Assembly (NCBI RefSeq): GCF_016775005.1
Contig: NZ_JAEUXI010000003.1
Location: forward strand, 230,340 to 294,339
Length of the DNA: 64,000 bases
Direction: 5' to 3'
From: Streptococcus suis
Lineage (GTDB): Bacteria; Bacillota; Bacilli; Lactobacillales; Streptococcaceae
Shown: in pieces, positions 19,092 to 30,000 of the stretch
Layout of the letters: the number at the start of each line of letters is the position of its first letter
Numbering within the stretch: the stretch's first letter is position 1
The notes under the pieces: generated by a model
Database searches by the model: none
Told to the model about the DNA's origin: nothing
What the model saw: only the letters and a program-made list of their open reading frames with translations
Made by a program: the position numbers and the translations under genes

Positions 19092-20351
19092 ATGAAGGGA
19101 ATTCTAGCGTTTCTATTTATTTTTGGGGTGATTGTGGTCATCCACGAATGGGGTCATTTTTACTTTGCCAAAAAGGCAGGTATCCTGGTTCGTGAATTTG
19201 CAATCGGAATGGGACCCAAAATCTTTTCGCATCGTGGACAAGATGGAACCCTCTATACGATTCGGATTTTGCCCTTGGGAGGCTATGTTCGAATGGCGGG
19301 TTGGGGCGAAGATAAGACTGAAATTAAGACAGGTAGTCCTGCTAGTCTGAGCCGCAACACTTCAGGAATCGTAACCCGAATCAATCTGTCAGATAAGCCG
19401 ATTGATCCGCAAGCCTTGCCGATCAATGTGACCCACTTTGATTTTGAAGAGAAGTTGACTATTACTGGCTTGGTGGCAGGGGAGGAAGAGACCTACTCTG
19501 TCGAGCATGATGCTACGATTGTGGAAGAAGATGGGACAGAGTTGCGGATTGCTCCGTTAGATGTCCAGTATCAAAATGCCAGTGTTTGGGGGCGCCTCTT
19601 GACCAACTTTGCAGGTCCTCTTAACAACTTTATCTTGGGTATCTTGACTTTTATCCTCTTGATGTTTATGCAAGGTGGGGTTGCCGATACGACCAGTAAT
19701 GCCATTACGGTTGTTGATGGTGGGGCTGTCCAGGCAGCTGGAATTGAGACAGGGGATCGAATTGTATCGATCAATGGACAGTTGACTACTGATTACTATG
19801 CGATTGTGGAGCAGATTGATGCAGCTGTTTCGGATGCCACGACCGCACCAAGTTTGGAGTTAGAAGTAGAGCAGGATGGTCAGACAAAAATAGTGACGGT
19901 CCTTGCCCAAGAGGTTGATGGTAGTTACCGTATTGGGGTTTCTCCAGCCTTGAAAACAGGATTTTTTGATAAGATTATCGGAGGTTTCCAAGAGGCGGGA
20001 GCAACTGCACTTCTGATTGTGACAGCCCTGAAGAACCTGATTGCTAATTTTGATGTTAAACAGTTGGGTGGACCAGTTGCGATTTACAGCGTTAGTGCCC
20101 AGGCTGCCGAAAGCGGGTGGGCAAACGTCCTGCAATTGATGGCTGCCCTGTCCATTAACCTCGGAATCTTTAACTTGATTCCTATTCCAGCCCTAGATGG
20201 CGGTAAAATTGTAATGAATATCCTAGAAGCCATTCGCAAAAAACCGCTCAAACAAGAGACGGAATCTTACATCACTCTAGCAGGAGTTGCCATCATGGTC
20301 GTTCTCATGCTAGTCGTGACATGGAATGATATTATGCGCGTCTTCTTCTAG
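19092..20351 (+). CDS. rseP: RIP metalloprotease RseP / Eep
   Basis: A 419-aa intramembrane site-2 protease. The zinc site HEWGH is at 18-22 in the first membrane helix and the second metal ligand motif is in [12 protein letters not shown] near the C-terminus. A PDZ domain lies between (about 195-290, with [14 protein letters not shown]). In streptococci and enterococci the orthologue Eep trims signal peptides and releases peptide pheromones and anti-sigma factors. It is the third gene of uppS-cdsA-rseP. The terminator at 20368 separates it from proS. Confidence 0.95.
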   Translation: MKGILAFLFIFGVIVVIHEWGHFYFAKKAGILVREFAIGMGPKIFSHRGQDGTLYTIRILPLGGYVRMAGWGEDKTEIKTGSPASLSRNTSGIVTRINLSDKPIDPQALPINVTHFDFEEKLTITGLVAGEEETYSVEHDATIVEEDGTELRIAPLDVQYQNASVWGRLLTNFAGPLNNFILGILTFILLMFMQGGVADTTSNAITVVDGGAVQAAGIETGDRIVSINGQLTTDYYAIVEQIDAAVSDATTAPSLELEVEQDGQTKIVTVLAQEVDGSYRIGVSPALKTGFFDKIIGGFQEAGATALLIVTALKNLIANFDVKQLGGPVAIYSVSAQAAESGWANVLQLMAALSINLGIFNLIPIPALDGGKIVMNILEAIRKKPLKQETESYITLAGVAIMVVLMLVVTWNDIMRVFF

Positions 20352-20367
20352 AGACGAATGAAAGTGT

Positions 20368-20392
20368 AAACACAGGCCCAACCTGTGTTTTC
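20368..20392 (+). terminator. Terminator of uppS-cdsA-rseP
   Basis: AAACACAGG, loop CCCAA, CCTGTGTTT, then TCCT. The stem is perfect but the T-run is short, so some read-through into proS is likely. Confidence 0.8.
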
Positions 20393-20413
20393 CTGATAAA
20401 AAAGATGGAAAGA

Positions 20414-20586
20414 AACAGAGAGTTTTCAGATTTGAACTCGAGCGTCAGCGAGGGTTTTGATAAGTGACTTCTGTGATTCCTAATCCAGTTAAACTACGAA
20501 AGGAATTGAATGCGTGCTAAACGCAGGATGTTCTGAAAAATACGAAAAAGAAAGGAACAGAGAGTTTTCAGATTTGAACTCGAGCG
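20414..20586 (+). repeat. Direct repeat pair in the rseP-proS spacer
   Basis: A 31-bp segment (AACAGAGAGTTTTCAGATTT and the next 11 bases) is repeated exactly at 20414-20444 and 20556-20586. Similarity continues more loosely for about 40 bp after each copy (GATAAgtGACTTCTG against GATAAacGACTTCTG). The 331-bp spacer also has small hairpins, for example TGCGT/ACGCA near 20512 and CTGAAATC/GATTTCAG near 20619. No gene and no T-box motif is visible, and the proS promoter was not identified. Confidence 0.8.
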
Positions 20587-20607
20587 AAAAGCTCGGAATT
20601 TAGATAA

Positions 20608-22539
<1,932 letters not shown>

Positions 22540-22545
22540 AAAGTG

Positions 22546-22568
22546 AGACCCGCCTTGCGGGTCTTTTT
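22546..22568 (+). terminator. Terminator of proS
   Basis: AGACCCGC, loop CTT, GCGGGTCT, then T5. It lies inside the upstream open extension of polC, which supports the internal polC start. Confidence 0.93.
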
Positions 22569-22592
22569 GTTCTCGAATAAAGAGACAGAATA

Positions 22593-22601
22593 TGGTAAAA
22601 T
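22593..22601 (+). promoter_or_regulatory. Extended -10 promoter of polC
   Basis: TGGTAAAAT in the context AATATGGTAAAAT, 28 bp before the polC ATG. Confidence 0.65.
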
Positions 22602-22629
22602 AGGTGTACTATACTTCAAAGGAAAAACT

Positions 22630-25600
22630 ATGTCAGATACATTTCAACTCTTAATGGAGCAAATTGGTTTGCCTGCTGAACTCAAACAGTCAGCGGTTTT
22701 TTCGGTAGCTAAAATTGAGTCTGTCCGTGTCCACAAACTCAGCAAGGTTTGGGACTTCCTCTTTCGCTTTCAGGCTCCGCTGTCTGCGGTTGATTACCAG
22801 CTATTTCAGGCGCGTTTGCTGACAGAGTTTGAAAAGACAGGGAATCGGGCTCGCTTTGCAATTGTGACGGATACGACAGAGTATCCTGCCGATCTTGTTG
22901 AAGCCTATTATAAGTTGGCTTTTAAGGAAGAGCTGTGTCAGAGTGCAGGTTTTCGCTCGCTCTTCCAGGATTTGGAAGTGGAATACCAGGAGGGCGTACT
23001 ATGGATTAAGGGTCCAGAAACCATAGACACTCCTCATTTTCGGAAGAACCACCTGCCAAATTTGGTGGAGCAATATGCACGTTTTGGCTTTTCTAATCTC
23101 AAGGTAGATATTCGAGTTTGTCAGGATATGACTGCAAGTATGGTGGCAGATTTTCATGCGCAAAATGAGGAAATCTATCAGCAGGCCAATCAAGACAACC
23201 TGGCGGCTATGGAGCAACTGGCACAAATGGCCCCTCCTCCAGAGGCAGCTCAGCCATTTGTCCCAGAGTTTAAGAAAAATCGTCCTGCCAAGGTCAGCCT
23301 AGACAAGGCCGAAGTGACTCAGATGATTGATGTGGATACGGAAGAAAACCGTATCGTCTTTGAGGGACTAGTTTTTGAGTCTGAGCAGAAGACGACGCGG
23401 ACTGGGCGGATCATCATTAATTTCAAGATGACGGACTATTCGTCTTCTTTCACCCTGCAAAAATGGGCTAAGAATGAGGAGGAAGCGCAAAAGTTCAGCA
23501 TGGTCAAAAAAGGAGCCTGGTTGCGGGTGCGTGGAAATGTAGAGATGAATAACTTCACGCGCGATTTGACCATGAATGTCCAAGAGGTTCAAGAGGTCAA
23601 GCGAGAGATTCGAAAGGATCTGATGCCCGAAGGGGAGAAGCGTGTCGAGTTTCACGCCCATACCAACATGTCCACTATGGATGCTCTTCCTGCGGTCGAG
23701 GATTTGGTGGCACGTGCTGCGGCTTGGGGACACAAGGCGGTGGCCATTACTGACCATGGCAATGTTCAATCCTTTCCTCATGGTTACCATGCAGCCCGCA
23801 AAGCGGGGATCAAGGCTCTTTTTGGTATGGAAGCCAACATCGTAGAGGATTCGGTTCCAATTGTTTATAACGAGCAAGAAATGGATCTGTCTGATGCGAC
23901 CTATGTGGTCTTTGACGTGGAAACAACCGGTCTTTCTGCGGTCAATAACTCCTTGATTCAGATTGCGGCATCGAAGATGCACAAGGGCAATATCATCGCA
24001 GAATTTGATGAATTTATTGACCCAGGTCATCCGTTAAGCCAATTTACGACGGATTTGACAGGGATTACAGATGAACATGTGCGTGGTTCCAAGCCTTTGG
24101 AACAAGTTCTGCGTGAATTTCAGGATTTTTGCCAAGATGCGATTTTGGTTGCCCACAATGCCAGCTTTGACGTTGGTTTCATGGATGTCAACTATGAGCG
24201 AGCAGGTCTTGCGACCATTAGCCAGCCAGTTATCGATACCTTGGAATTTGCCCGAAACCTCTATCCTGAATACAAGCGACATGGTTTGGGGCCGTTGACC
24301 AAGCGCTTTGGGGTTGCTCTTGAGCACCACCACATGGCCAACTATGATGCGGAGGCGACAGGACGCCTGCTCTTCATCTTTCTAAAAGAAGCCAAGGAAA
24401 AACACGGTTTGACCCATCTCCAGGAATTGAACAGCCGCCTGATTGCGGAAGATTCCTATAAAAAAGCTAGGGTAAAGCATGCAACACTTTATGTCACCAA
24501 TCAGGTCGGCTTGAAAAATATCTTTAAACTGGTTTCTCTTTCCAATACCAAGTATTTTGAAGGGGTGCCACGTATTCCGAGAACACTCTTAAATGAACAC
24601 CGAGAAGGTCTTTTGCTAGGAACGGCCTGTCAGGAGGGGGAAGTCTTTGATACCCTCTTGTCAAAAGGGATGGATGATGCAGTAAAGGTTGCTGCCTACT
24701 ATGACTTTATCGAGGTCATGCCACCTGCTCTTTATGCACCAATGATTGCGCGTGAGCAGTTCAAAAACATGGCAGAAATTGAAGAAACCATAAAGCAGTT
24801 GATTGAAGTAGGTCGCAAAGCAGGTCTGCCTGTTCTAGCGACAGGAAATGTCCACTACATTGACCCAGAAGAAGAAATCTACCGTGAAATTATTGTGCGG
24901 GCCTTGGGACAGGGAGCGACCATCAACTGGACTATTGGAAGTGGCGAAAATGCCCAGCCAGCTCCCTTGCCAAAAGCCCACTTTAGAACGACTAGTGAGA
25001 TGCTAGATGAGTTTGCCTTTTTGGGAGAAAGTCTGGCTCGTGAGATTGTCATTACCAATCCAAATGCCATGCTCGACCGTTTTGAAGATGTTCAGGTGGT
25101 TAAGACCGACCTCTACACGCCTTATATCGAAAAGGCTGAGGAAACGGTCGCAGAATTGACCTATCAAAAAGCCTTTGAGATTTATGGCAATCCTCTACCG
25201 GATATTATCGATCTGCGGATTGAGAAGGAATTGACGTCCATTTTGGGTAATGGATTTGCCGTGATTTACCTGGCTTCACAGATGTTGGTGCAACGGTCAA
25301 ATGAGCGGGGCTACCTAGTTGGTTCACGGGGGTCTGTCGGATCCAGTTTTGTTGCGACAATGATTGGGATTACCGAAGTAAACCCTATGCCTCCTCACTA
25401 TGTCTGTCCAAATTGTCAACACAGTGAATTTATCACAGACGGTTCCTATGGTTCAGGTTTTGACCTGCCAGATAAGGATTGTGAAAAGTGTGGGACCAAG
25501 TATAAAAAAGATGGCCAGGACATTCCTTTCGAGACCTTCCTTGGTTTCGATGGAGATAAGGTTCCCGATATTGATTTGAACTTCTCAGGAGATGACCAAC

Positions 25601-27021
25601 CCTCTGCCCATTTGGATGTTCGGGATATTTTTGGTGAAGAAAATGCCTTCCGTGCAGGAACGGTTGGTACGGTAGCTGCTAAGACTGCCTATGGTTTTGT
25701 CCGAGGCTATGAGCGGGATTATGGCAAATTCTACCGTGATGTGGAAGTAGAACGCTTGGCTGCTGGTGCTGCTGGTGTCAAACGGACGACTGGTCAGCAC
25801 CCAGGGGGAATTATCGTATTCCCTGACTACATGGATGTCTATGACTTTACGCCTGTTCAGTATCCTGCCGATGATGTGACAGCCAACTGGCAGACCACCC
25901 ACTTTAACTTCCACGATATTGATGAGAACGTCCTGAAACTCGATGTCCTGGGTCACGATGATCCGACCATGGTTCGCAAGTTGCAGGATTTGTCAGGCAT
26001 TGATCCGCAGACCATTCCTGCTGATGACAAGGGAGTGATGGCCCTCTTTTCTGGTACGGAAATTCTGGGAGTTACCCCAGAGCAGATTGGGACGCCGACA
26101 GGTATGTTGGGTATTCCTGAATTCGGAACCAACTTTGTACGGGGGATGGTGGAGGAAACCAAACCGACCACCTTTGCAGAACTCTTGCAGCTGTCTGGTC
26201 TATCCCATGGTACAGACGTATGGTTGGGCAATGCCCAGGACTTGATTAAGGCAGGAATTGCCGACCTATCCACAGTTATCGGTTGTCGGGATGACATCAT
26301 GGTTTATCTCATGCACGCAGGTTTACCGCCTAAGATGGCCTTTAATATCATGGAGCGGGTGCGGAAGGGCATGTGGCTCAAGATTTCAGAGGATGAACGC
26401 AATAACTACATCCAAACTATGAAGGATAACAATGTGCCAGATTGGTATATCGAGTCCTGTGGAAAAATCAAGTACATGTTCCCTAAAGCCCACGCGGCTG
26501 CCTATGTTATGATGGCCCTGCGGGTTGCTTATTTCAAGGTTCATCACCCACTTTACTACTACTGTGCTTATTTCTCTATTCGTGCCAAGGCCTTTGATTT
26601 GGCGACCATGTCAGGTGGTTTAGATAAAGTCAAGGCCAAGATGGAAGAAATTGCTCTCAAGAAGAAGAACAATGAAGCCTCAAACGTCGAACAGGACCTC
26701 TACACCACGCTTGAATTGGTCAACGAGATGCTGGAACGTGGCTTCAAGTTCGGTAAATTGGATCTTTACAAGTCTCATGCGACTGACTTCTTGATTGAAG
26801 AAGACACACTTATCCCACCATTCGTCGCTATGGATGGTCTAGGAGAAAACGTAGCCAAGCAAGTTGTGGCGGCGCGTGCTGAGGGAGAATTCCTCTCCAA
26901 GACAGAACTCCGTAAGCGTGGTGGATTGTCAGGTACACTGGTCGAAAAAATGGATGAAATGGGCATCCTTGGTAAAATGCCAGAGGATAACCAGCTGAGT
27001 CTCTTTGATGAATTATTTTAG
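22630..27021 (+). CDS. polC: DNA polymerase III alpha subunit, PolC type
   Basis: The Gram-positive replicative DNA polymerase with built-in proofreading. The 1463-aa protein has an N-terminal region, an OB fold (about 235-330), a PHP domain split by the exonuclease ([12 protein letters not shown] near 340; exonuclease VFDVETTGL near 424 with a later HNASFDVGF), and the polymerase core with a zinc-ligand group ([17 protein letters not shown]) and the catalytic [10 protein letters not shown]. The C-terminus ends [10 protein letters not shown], with a QLSLF beta-clamp-binding peptide. The ATG at 22630 is chosen because a terminator and promoter lie in the longer open frame upstream. It is monocistronic. 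Confidence 0.97.
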   Translation: MSDTFQLLMEQIGLPAELKQSAVFSVAKIESVRVHKLSKVWDFLFRFQAPLSAVDYQLFQARLLTEFEKTGNRARFAIVTDTTEYPADLVEAYYKLAFKEELCQSAGFRSLFQDLEVEYQEGVLWIKGPETIDTPHFRKNHLPNLVEQYARFGFSNLKVDIRVCQDMTASMVADFHAQNEEIYQQANQDNLAAMEQLAQMAPPPEAAQPFVPEFKKNRPAKVSLDKAEVTQMIDVDTEENRIVFEGLVFESEQKTTRTGRIIINFKMTDYSSSFTLQKWAKNEEEAQKFSMVKKGAWLRVRGNVEMNNFTRDLTMNVQEVQEVKREIRKDLMPEGEKRVEFHAHTNMSTMDALPAVEDLVARAAAWGHKAVAITDHGNVQSFPHGYHAARKAGIKALFGMEANIVEDSVPIVYNEQEMDLSDATYVVFDVETTGLSAVNNSLIQIAASKMHKGNIIAEFDEFIDPGHPLSQFTTDLTGITDEHVRGSKPLEQVLREFQDFCQDAILVAHNASFDVGFMDVNYERAGLATISQPVIDTLEFARNLYPEYKRHGLGPLTKRFGVALEHHHMANYDAEATGRLLFIFLKEAKEKHGLTHLQELNSRLIAEDSYKKARVKHATLYVTNQVGLKNIFKLVSLSNTKYFEGVPRIPRTLLNEHREGLLLGTACQEGEVFDTLLSKGMDDAVKVAAYYDFIEVMPPALYAPMIAREQFKNMAEIEETIKQLIEVGRKAGLPVLATGNVHYIDPEEEIYREIIVRALGQGATINWTIGSGENAQPAPLPKAHFRTTSEMLDEFAFLGESLAREIVITNPNAMLDRFEDVQVVKTDLYTPYIEKAEETVAELTYQKAFEIYGNPLPDIIDLRIEKELTSILGNGFAVIYLASQMLVQRSNERGYLVGSRGSVGSSFVATMIGITEVNPMPPHYVCPNCQHSEFITDGSYGSGFDLPDKDCEKCGTKYKKDGQDIPFETFLGFDGDKVPDIDLNFSGDDQPSAHLDVRDIFGEENAFRAGTVGTVAAKTAYGFVRGYERDYGKFYRDVEVERLAAGAAGVKRTTGQHPGGIIVFPDYMDVYDFTPVQYPADDVTANWQTTHFNFHDIDENVLKLDVLGHDDPTMVRKLQDLSGIDPQTIPADDKGVMALFSGTEILGVTPEQIGTPTGMLGIPEFGTNFVRGMVEETKPTTFAELLQLSGLSHGTDVWLGNAQDLIKAGIADLSTVIGCRDDIMVYLMHAGLPPKMAFNIMERVRKGMWLKISEDERNNYIQTMKDNNVPDWYIESCGKIKYMFPKAHAAAYVMMALRVAYFKVHHPLYYYCAYFSIRAKAFDLATMSGGLDKVKAKMEEIALKKKNNEASNVEQDLYTTLELVNEMLERGFKFGKLDLYKSHATDFLIEEDTLIPPFVAMDGLGENVAKQVVAARAEGEFLSKTELRKRGGLSGTLVEKMDEMGILGKMPEDNQLSLFDELF

Positions 27022-27026
27022 ATCTG

Positions 27027-27058
27027 ATCACTGTTTCTTTTGGAAGCAGTGATTTTTT
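27027..27058 (+). terminator. Terminator of polC
   Basis: ATCACTG and CAGTGAT with a 13-nt loop that can extend the stem slightly, followed by T7. Confidence 0.9.
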
Positions 27059-27069
27059 TATAAAAAATA

Positions 27070-27141
27070 AGTCAAGACTCTTGACTATTTTCCTGTACAG
27101 GTATATAATCTCTACATAGTGATAAATACTACTAGGTAGTA
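27070..27141 (+). promoter_or_regulatory. Nitroreductase promoter with two palindromes
   Basis: TTGACT (27081-27086), a 17-bp spacer and TATAAT (27104-27109) form a strong promoter. AGTCAAGACTCTTGACT (27070-27086) is a 17-bp near-perfect palindrome covering the -35 box. TACTACTAGGTAGTA (27127-27141) is a perfect 6-bp-arm palindrome just after the expected start site. The second resembles the TACT-spacer-AGTA operators of DUF24/YodB-type redox repressors that control nitroreductases in Bacillus, but the regulator is not encoded nearby and this link is inference. Confidence 0.65.
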
Positions 27142-27165
27142 ATAATTAAGAAAAGAGGAAAACAT

Positions 27166-27768
27166 ATGTCAAACTTTGCAAAACTTCAAGAAACTCGTCG
27201 TTCTATCTATGCACTCGGTAAAGACCTGCCAGTATCAAACGAAGAAGTAGTAGCGCTTGTAGAAAAAGCTATGAAAGAATCTCCATCAGCTTTCAACTCA
27301 CAATCAAGCCGTGCCGTTGTGCTTTTCGGTGCTGAATCAGACGCTTTTTGGAATGAAATTGCCTACAGCGAATTAGAAAAAGTAACGCCAGCAGAAGCTT
27401 TTGAAGGCACAAAAGGTCGTTTGGCAGGCTTTGCGGCTGGTGCTGGTACTATCTTGTTCTTCGAAGACCAAGATGTGGTGAAAGGCTTGCAAGAAAGCTT
27501 CCCACTTTACGCTGAAAACTTCCCAATCTGGTCTGAACAAGCTCACGGTATCAACTTGTACGCGGTGTGGTTGGCTTTCGCTGAGAAAAATATCGGCATG
27601 AACGTACAACACTACAACCCACTGGTTGATGCACAAGTTGCTGAAAAATACGATATCCCAGCTAACTGGAAACTCCGTGCCCAAGCGCCATTCGGTAGCA
27701 TTGCAGCTCCAGCAGCAGATAAAGAATACATGGCGGATTTTGACCGTGTAAAGGTTTTTGGTAACTAG
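27166..27768 (+). CDS. Nitroreductase family protein (Frm2-like)
   Basis: A 200-aa FMN-dependent oxidoreductase, probably a cytoplasmic dimer. The N-terminus KLQETRRSIYALGKDLPVS carries the FMN-binding RRS, and SPSAFNSQSSRAVVLFG fits the flavin-phosphate region. The overall pattern (QAHGINLYAVWLAFAEKNIG and QAPFGSIAAPA) is that of the Frm2/YodC-like branch of nitroreductases. The natural substrate is unknown; quinone or nitro-compound detoxification is typical. It is preceded by a strong promoter with two palindromic candidate operators and is monocistronic. Confidence 0.88.
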   Translation: MSNFAKLQETRRSIYALGKDLPVSNEEVVALVEKAMKESPSAFNSQSSRAVVLFGAESDAFWNEIAYSELEKVTPAEAFEGTKGRLAGFAAGAGTILFFEDQDVVKGLQESFPLYAENFPIWSEQAHGINLYAVWLAFAEKNIGMNVQHYNPLVDAQVAEKYDIPANWKLRAQAPFGSIAAPAADKEYMADFDRVKVFGN

Positions 27769-27872
27769 TATTCTTCGAAAATTGAAAATATCCGTTGTCA
27801 GCTTGTCTTGGTGAACTTCAGTTCTACCTTCGACTTCGCTTCCTAGGCTATTTTCAATTTTCATTGAATACA
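27769..27872. repeat. Inverted-repeat (MITE-like) intergenic element
   Basis: About 104 bp beginning at the nitroreductase stop. Perfect 14-bp arms GAAAATTGAAAATA (27777-27790) and TATTTTCAATTTTC (27849-27862) enclose a 58-bp centre. The ends (ATTCTTCGAAAAT ... TTTTCATTGAATA) match, from memory, a common intergenic element of the S. pneumoniae/mitis group, so this looks like its S. suis version. On RNA level it would form a long hairpin and might also terminate or stabilise the nitroreductase transcript. Confidence 0.75.
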
Positions 27873-27903
27873 TAAAACTTACAGTTTGCTTTATTGCGTC
27901 GGC

Positions 27904-27938
27904 AGTTGAAAATATCCCTTGCCAGTTTATCTTGGTGA
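27904..27938. repeat. Truncated second copy of the element
   Basis: These 35 bases match 27780-27814 at 30 positions (AAAATATCC ... TCTTGGTGA) in the same orientation. The right inverted arm is absent, so this is a fragment. It sits between the full element and the next terminator. Confidence 0.7.
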
Positions 27939-27963
27939 GTGTAAGACTGTCGGATAGAATCTG

Positions 27964-27992
27964 AAACTTCCTGCTCTGTGGGAAGTTTTTTT
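27964..27992 (+). terminator. Terminator upstream of pepS
   Basis: AAACTTCC and GGAAGTTT, loop of 9 nt, followed by T-run. It ends the nitroreductase transcript after the repeats. Confidence 0.85.
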
Positions 27993-28012
27993 GTCAGCCC
28001 AGCTTCAAAATA

Positions 28013-28021
28013 TGATACAAT
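28013..28021 (+). promoter_or_regulatory. Extended -10 promoter of pepS
   Basis: TGATACAAT, 33 bp before the pepS ATG; AAAGGAG precedes the ATG. Confidence 0.6.
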
Positions 28022-28054
28022 AATAGGGTATTTCAAAGTACAAAGGAGAAAAAA

Positions 28055-29296
28055 ATGGTATTACCAAATTTTAAAGAAAATCTCGCTAAATATGCTAAAC
28101 TTTTGGTTTCAACAGGTATCAATGTGCAGCCGGGTCACACGGTTCAATTGACTATCGGTGTGGAACAGGCTGAATTGGCTCGTTTGATTGTGAAGGAAGC
28201 TTATGCGCACGGTGCGGCTGAAGTCTTGGTCAACTGGTTGGACGATGTGATTGCGCGTGAACGTTTGGTCAATGTAGATGTGGAGCTCTTGGAACAAGTT
28301 CATCCACAACGTGTTACTGAAATGAACTACCTCCTAGAGCGCAAGGCAAGCCGTTTGGTTGTCTTGTCTGAAGATCCAGGAGCTTACGACGGTGTTGATC
28401 CAGAGAAATTGTCTCGCAACGCTCGTGCACTCAGTCAAGCTTTGCAGCCAATGCGTCAAGCAACACAAGCTAACAAGGTTAGTTGGACACTTGGTGCGGC
28501 CTCTGGTTTGGAATGGGCTAAAAAAGTCTTTCCAAATGCAGCGTCTGACGAAGAGGCAGTGGACCTCCTTTGGGATCAAATCTTCAAGACTTGCCGTATC
28601 TACGAAGAAGATCCAATCAAGGCTTGGGAAGAGCACGAAGCACGCTTGGTGGCTAAGGCTAAGGTCCTTAACGACGAGCAGTTTGTCAAATTGCACTACA
28701 CAGCACCAGGAACTGACCTCGTTCTTGGTATGCCGAAGAATCACTTGTGGGAAGCGGCTGGTTCGGTCAATGCCCAAGGTGAGCACTTTATTGCCAACAT
28801 GCCAACAGAAGAGGTCTTCACAGCACCTGACTACCGTGTAGCAGACGGCTATGTAACGTCTACAAAACCACTCAGCTACAATGGTAACATCATCGAAGGC
28901 ATTAAAGTAACCTTCAAAGATGGTGAAATCGTGGATGTAACGGCTGAAAAAGGCGATGAAGTCATGAAGAAATTGGTCTTTGACAATGCCGGTGCACGCG
29001 GTCTCGGTGAAGTTGCCCTTGTGCCAGACAAGAGCCCGATTTCTCAATCAGGTGTGACTTTCTTCAACACTCTCTTTGATGAAAATGCCTCAAACCACTT
29101 GGCGATTGGTCAAGCCTATGCCTTCTCTATCGAAGGTGGTACAGAAATGAGCCAGGAAGAGCTGAAAGAAGCTGGTCTTAACCGTTCAGATGTCCATGTG
29201 GACTTCATGATTGGCTCTAATAAGATGAATATTGACGGTATCCGTGAAGATGGAACCCGTGTACCAATCTTCCGCGACGGTGAGTGGGCTATCTAA
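28055..29296 (+). CDS. pepS: Aminopeptidase PepS (M29 family)
   Basis: A cytoplasmic metallo-aminopeptidase that releases N-terminal residues from peptides in amino acid nutrition. The 413-aa protein has the M29 length and typical features: an N-terminal domain (QPGHTVQLTIGVEQAELARLI), ALVPDKSPISQSG with the metal-ligand Glu region GEVALVP, and the C-terminal HLAIGQAY and DVHVDFMIGS. It is monocistronic, with its own extended -10 promoter and a terminator at 29307. Confidence 0.95.
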   Translation: MVLPNFKENLAKYAKLLVSTGINVQPGHTVQLTIGVEQAELARLIVKEAYAHGAAEVLVNWLDDVIARERLVNVDVELLEQVHPQRVTEMNYLLERKASRLVVLSEDPGAYDGVDPEKLSRNARALSQALQPMRQATQANKVSWTLGAASGLEWAKKVFPNAASDEEAVDLLWDQIFKTCRIYEEDPIKAWEEHEARLVAKAKVLNDEQFVKLHYTAPGTDLVLGMPKNHLWEAAGSVNAQGEHFIANMPTEEVFTAPDYRVADGYVTSTKPLSYNGNIIEGIKVTFKDGEIVDVTAEKGDEVMKKLVFDNAGARGLGEVALVPDKSPISQSGVTFFNTLFDENASNHLAIGQAYAFSIEGGTEMSQEELKEAGLNRSDVHVDFMIGSNKMNIDGIREDGTRVPIFRDGEWAI

Positions 29297-29306
29297 TGAT
29301 ATGCAT

Positions 29307-29329
29307 AAGACTGGGCAACCAGTCTTTTT
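29307..29329 (+). terminator. Terminator of pepS
   Basis: AAGACTGG, loop GCAA, CCAGTCTT, then T's. Confidence 0.92.
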
Positions 29330-29349
29330 GTCAATAGAAAGGAAAAACT

Positions 29350-29580
29350 ATGTTATCAAGTATTATCGCAGGAGCCATTATTGGCTTGATTGCAGGTGCT
29401 CTTACTTCGTCAGATGACCGTCGTGGTTGTCTGGGGAATATTATCCTTGGGCTTGCTGGTTCGTGGATTGGACAGTTACTCTTTGGTGATTGGGGTCCAC
29501 AATTTGCTGGTATGGCCCTGGTACCGTCAGTCTTTGGAGCGGTATTGTTGGTGGCTCTCTTTGGTCGAAGAAATTCCTAA
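29350..29580 (+). CDS. GlsB/YeaQ/YmgE-family small membrane protein
   Basis: A 76-aa protein with three short hydrophobic segments. The pattern IIAGAIIGLIAGAL, GCLGNIILGLAGSWIG and a C-terminal FGAVLLVALFGRR is typical of the transglycosylase-associated (GlsB/YeaQ) family. These are stress-linked inner membrane proteins without a known biochemical activity. It starts 10 bp after an AAAGGAAA site, directly after the pepS terminator, and is closed by a strong terminator at 29581, so it is either read-through or independently expressed. Confidence 0.88.
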   Translation: MLSSIIAGAIIGLIAGALTSSDDRRGCLGNIILGLAGSWIGQLLFGDWGPQFAGMALVPSVFGAVLLVALFGRRNS

Positions 29581-29608
29581 AACTTGTCCCCATGTGGACA
29601 AGTTTTTC
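29581..29608 (+). terminator. Terminator of the GlsB-like gene
   Basis: AACTTGTCC, loop CCATGT, GGACAAGTT, then T's, abutting the stop codon. Confidence 0.93.
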
Positions 29609-29627
29609 TTTTCTCTAGGGGAAAATA

Positions 29628-29636
29628 TGGTATAAT
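29628..29636 (+). promoter_or_regulatory. Extended -10 promoter of the 50-aa gene
   Basis: TGGTATAAT in the context AATATGGTATAAT, the same form as the uppS promoter, 34 bp before the small ORF. Confidence 0.75.
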
Positions 29637-29670
29637 CAATATAACAATATACAGAAATACGGAGCAGGAT

Positions 29671-29823
29671 ATGGCAATTGTTAGTTTGGGGAGCTTTTTC
29701 TTGGGATGGCTTTGTATGTGGCGGTATAGCTTGGAGAAAAGAGGGGCTTTTAAATGGCTAAGTTACTGTCTTTGGGGCCTTAGTTTGGCATTTTTTGTCT
29801 ATACATTCTTTCGTAGTAGCTAG
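29671..29823 (+). CDS. Hypothetical 50-aa membrane protein
   Basis: I do not recognise a family. The 50-residue product MAIVSLGSFFLGWLCMWRYS... has two likely membrane helices separated by a basic loop (SLEKRGAFKW) and ends in FFRSS. A GGAGCAGG ribosome-binding site lies 6 nt before the ATG. A good extended -10 promoter lies upstream and a strong terminator downstream, so it forms its own transcription unit of about 250 nt. That makes a real small protein likely, although a longer open frame starting at 29584 exists and is rejected because it begins inside the previous terminator. Confidence 0.72.
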   Translation: MAIVSLGSFFLGWLCMWRYSLEKRGAFKWLSYCLWGLSLAFFVYTFFRSS

Positions 29824-29866
29824 CTTGCTGTGCATTTGTGCTTGGCTTTTAAAAAGAATGATGTGG

Positions 29867-29890
29867 AAACGATCCAAAGGATCGTTTTTT
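29867..29890 (+). terminator. Terminator of the 50-aa gene
   Basis: AAACGATCC, loop AAA, GGATCGTTT, then T's. Confidence 0.93.
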
Positions 29891-29952
29891 GCTATTTTCT
29901 TTTTGTATAAGTTCTTGATATACATATTAAAAAATGCCATAATATACTTAGT

Positions 29953-29961
29953 TGATATAAT
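29953..29961 (+). promoter_or_regulatory. Promoter of the ABC exporter genes
   Basis: TGATATAAT (extended -10), 39 bp before the ATPase ATG. A second possible pair, TTGATA with CATAAT 17 bp later, lies just upstream. Confidence 0.6.
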
Positions 29962-30000
29962 CTTCTCTGCTCTGCTATTTGCCCAAAGAAAGGAGTTTCT

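Noticed and set aside
22543..22629. Upstream extension of polC (29 extra codons)
   Set aside because: It contains the proS terminator and the polC promoter, and the internal ATG at 22630 fits the family N-terminus.
28334..29047. 237-codon open frame antisense to pepS
   Set aside because: It is a shadow of pepS codon usage; no start signals and no family resemblance.
29584..29670. Longer form of the 50-aa gene
   Set aside because: It would begin inside the terminator hairpin of the previous gene and lacks a ribosome-binding site.
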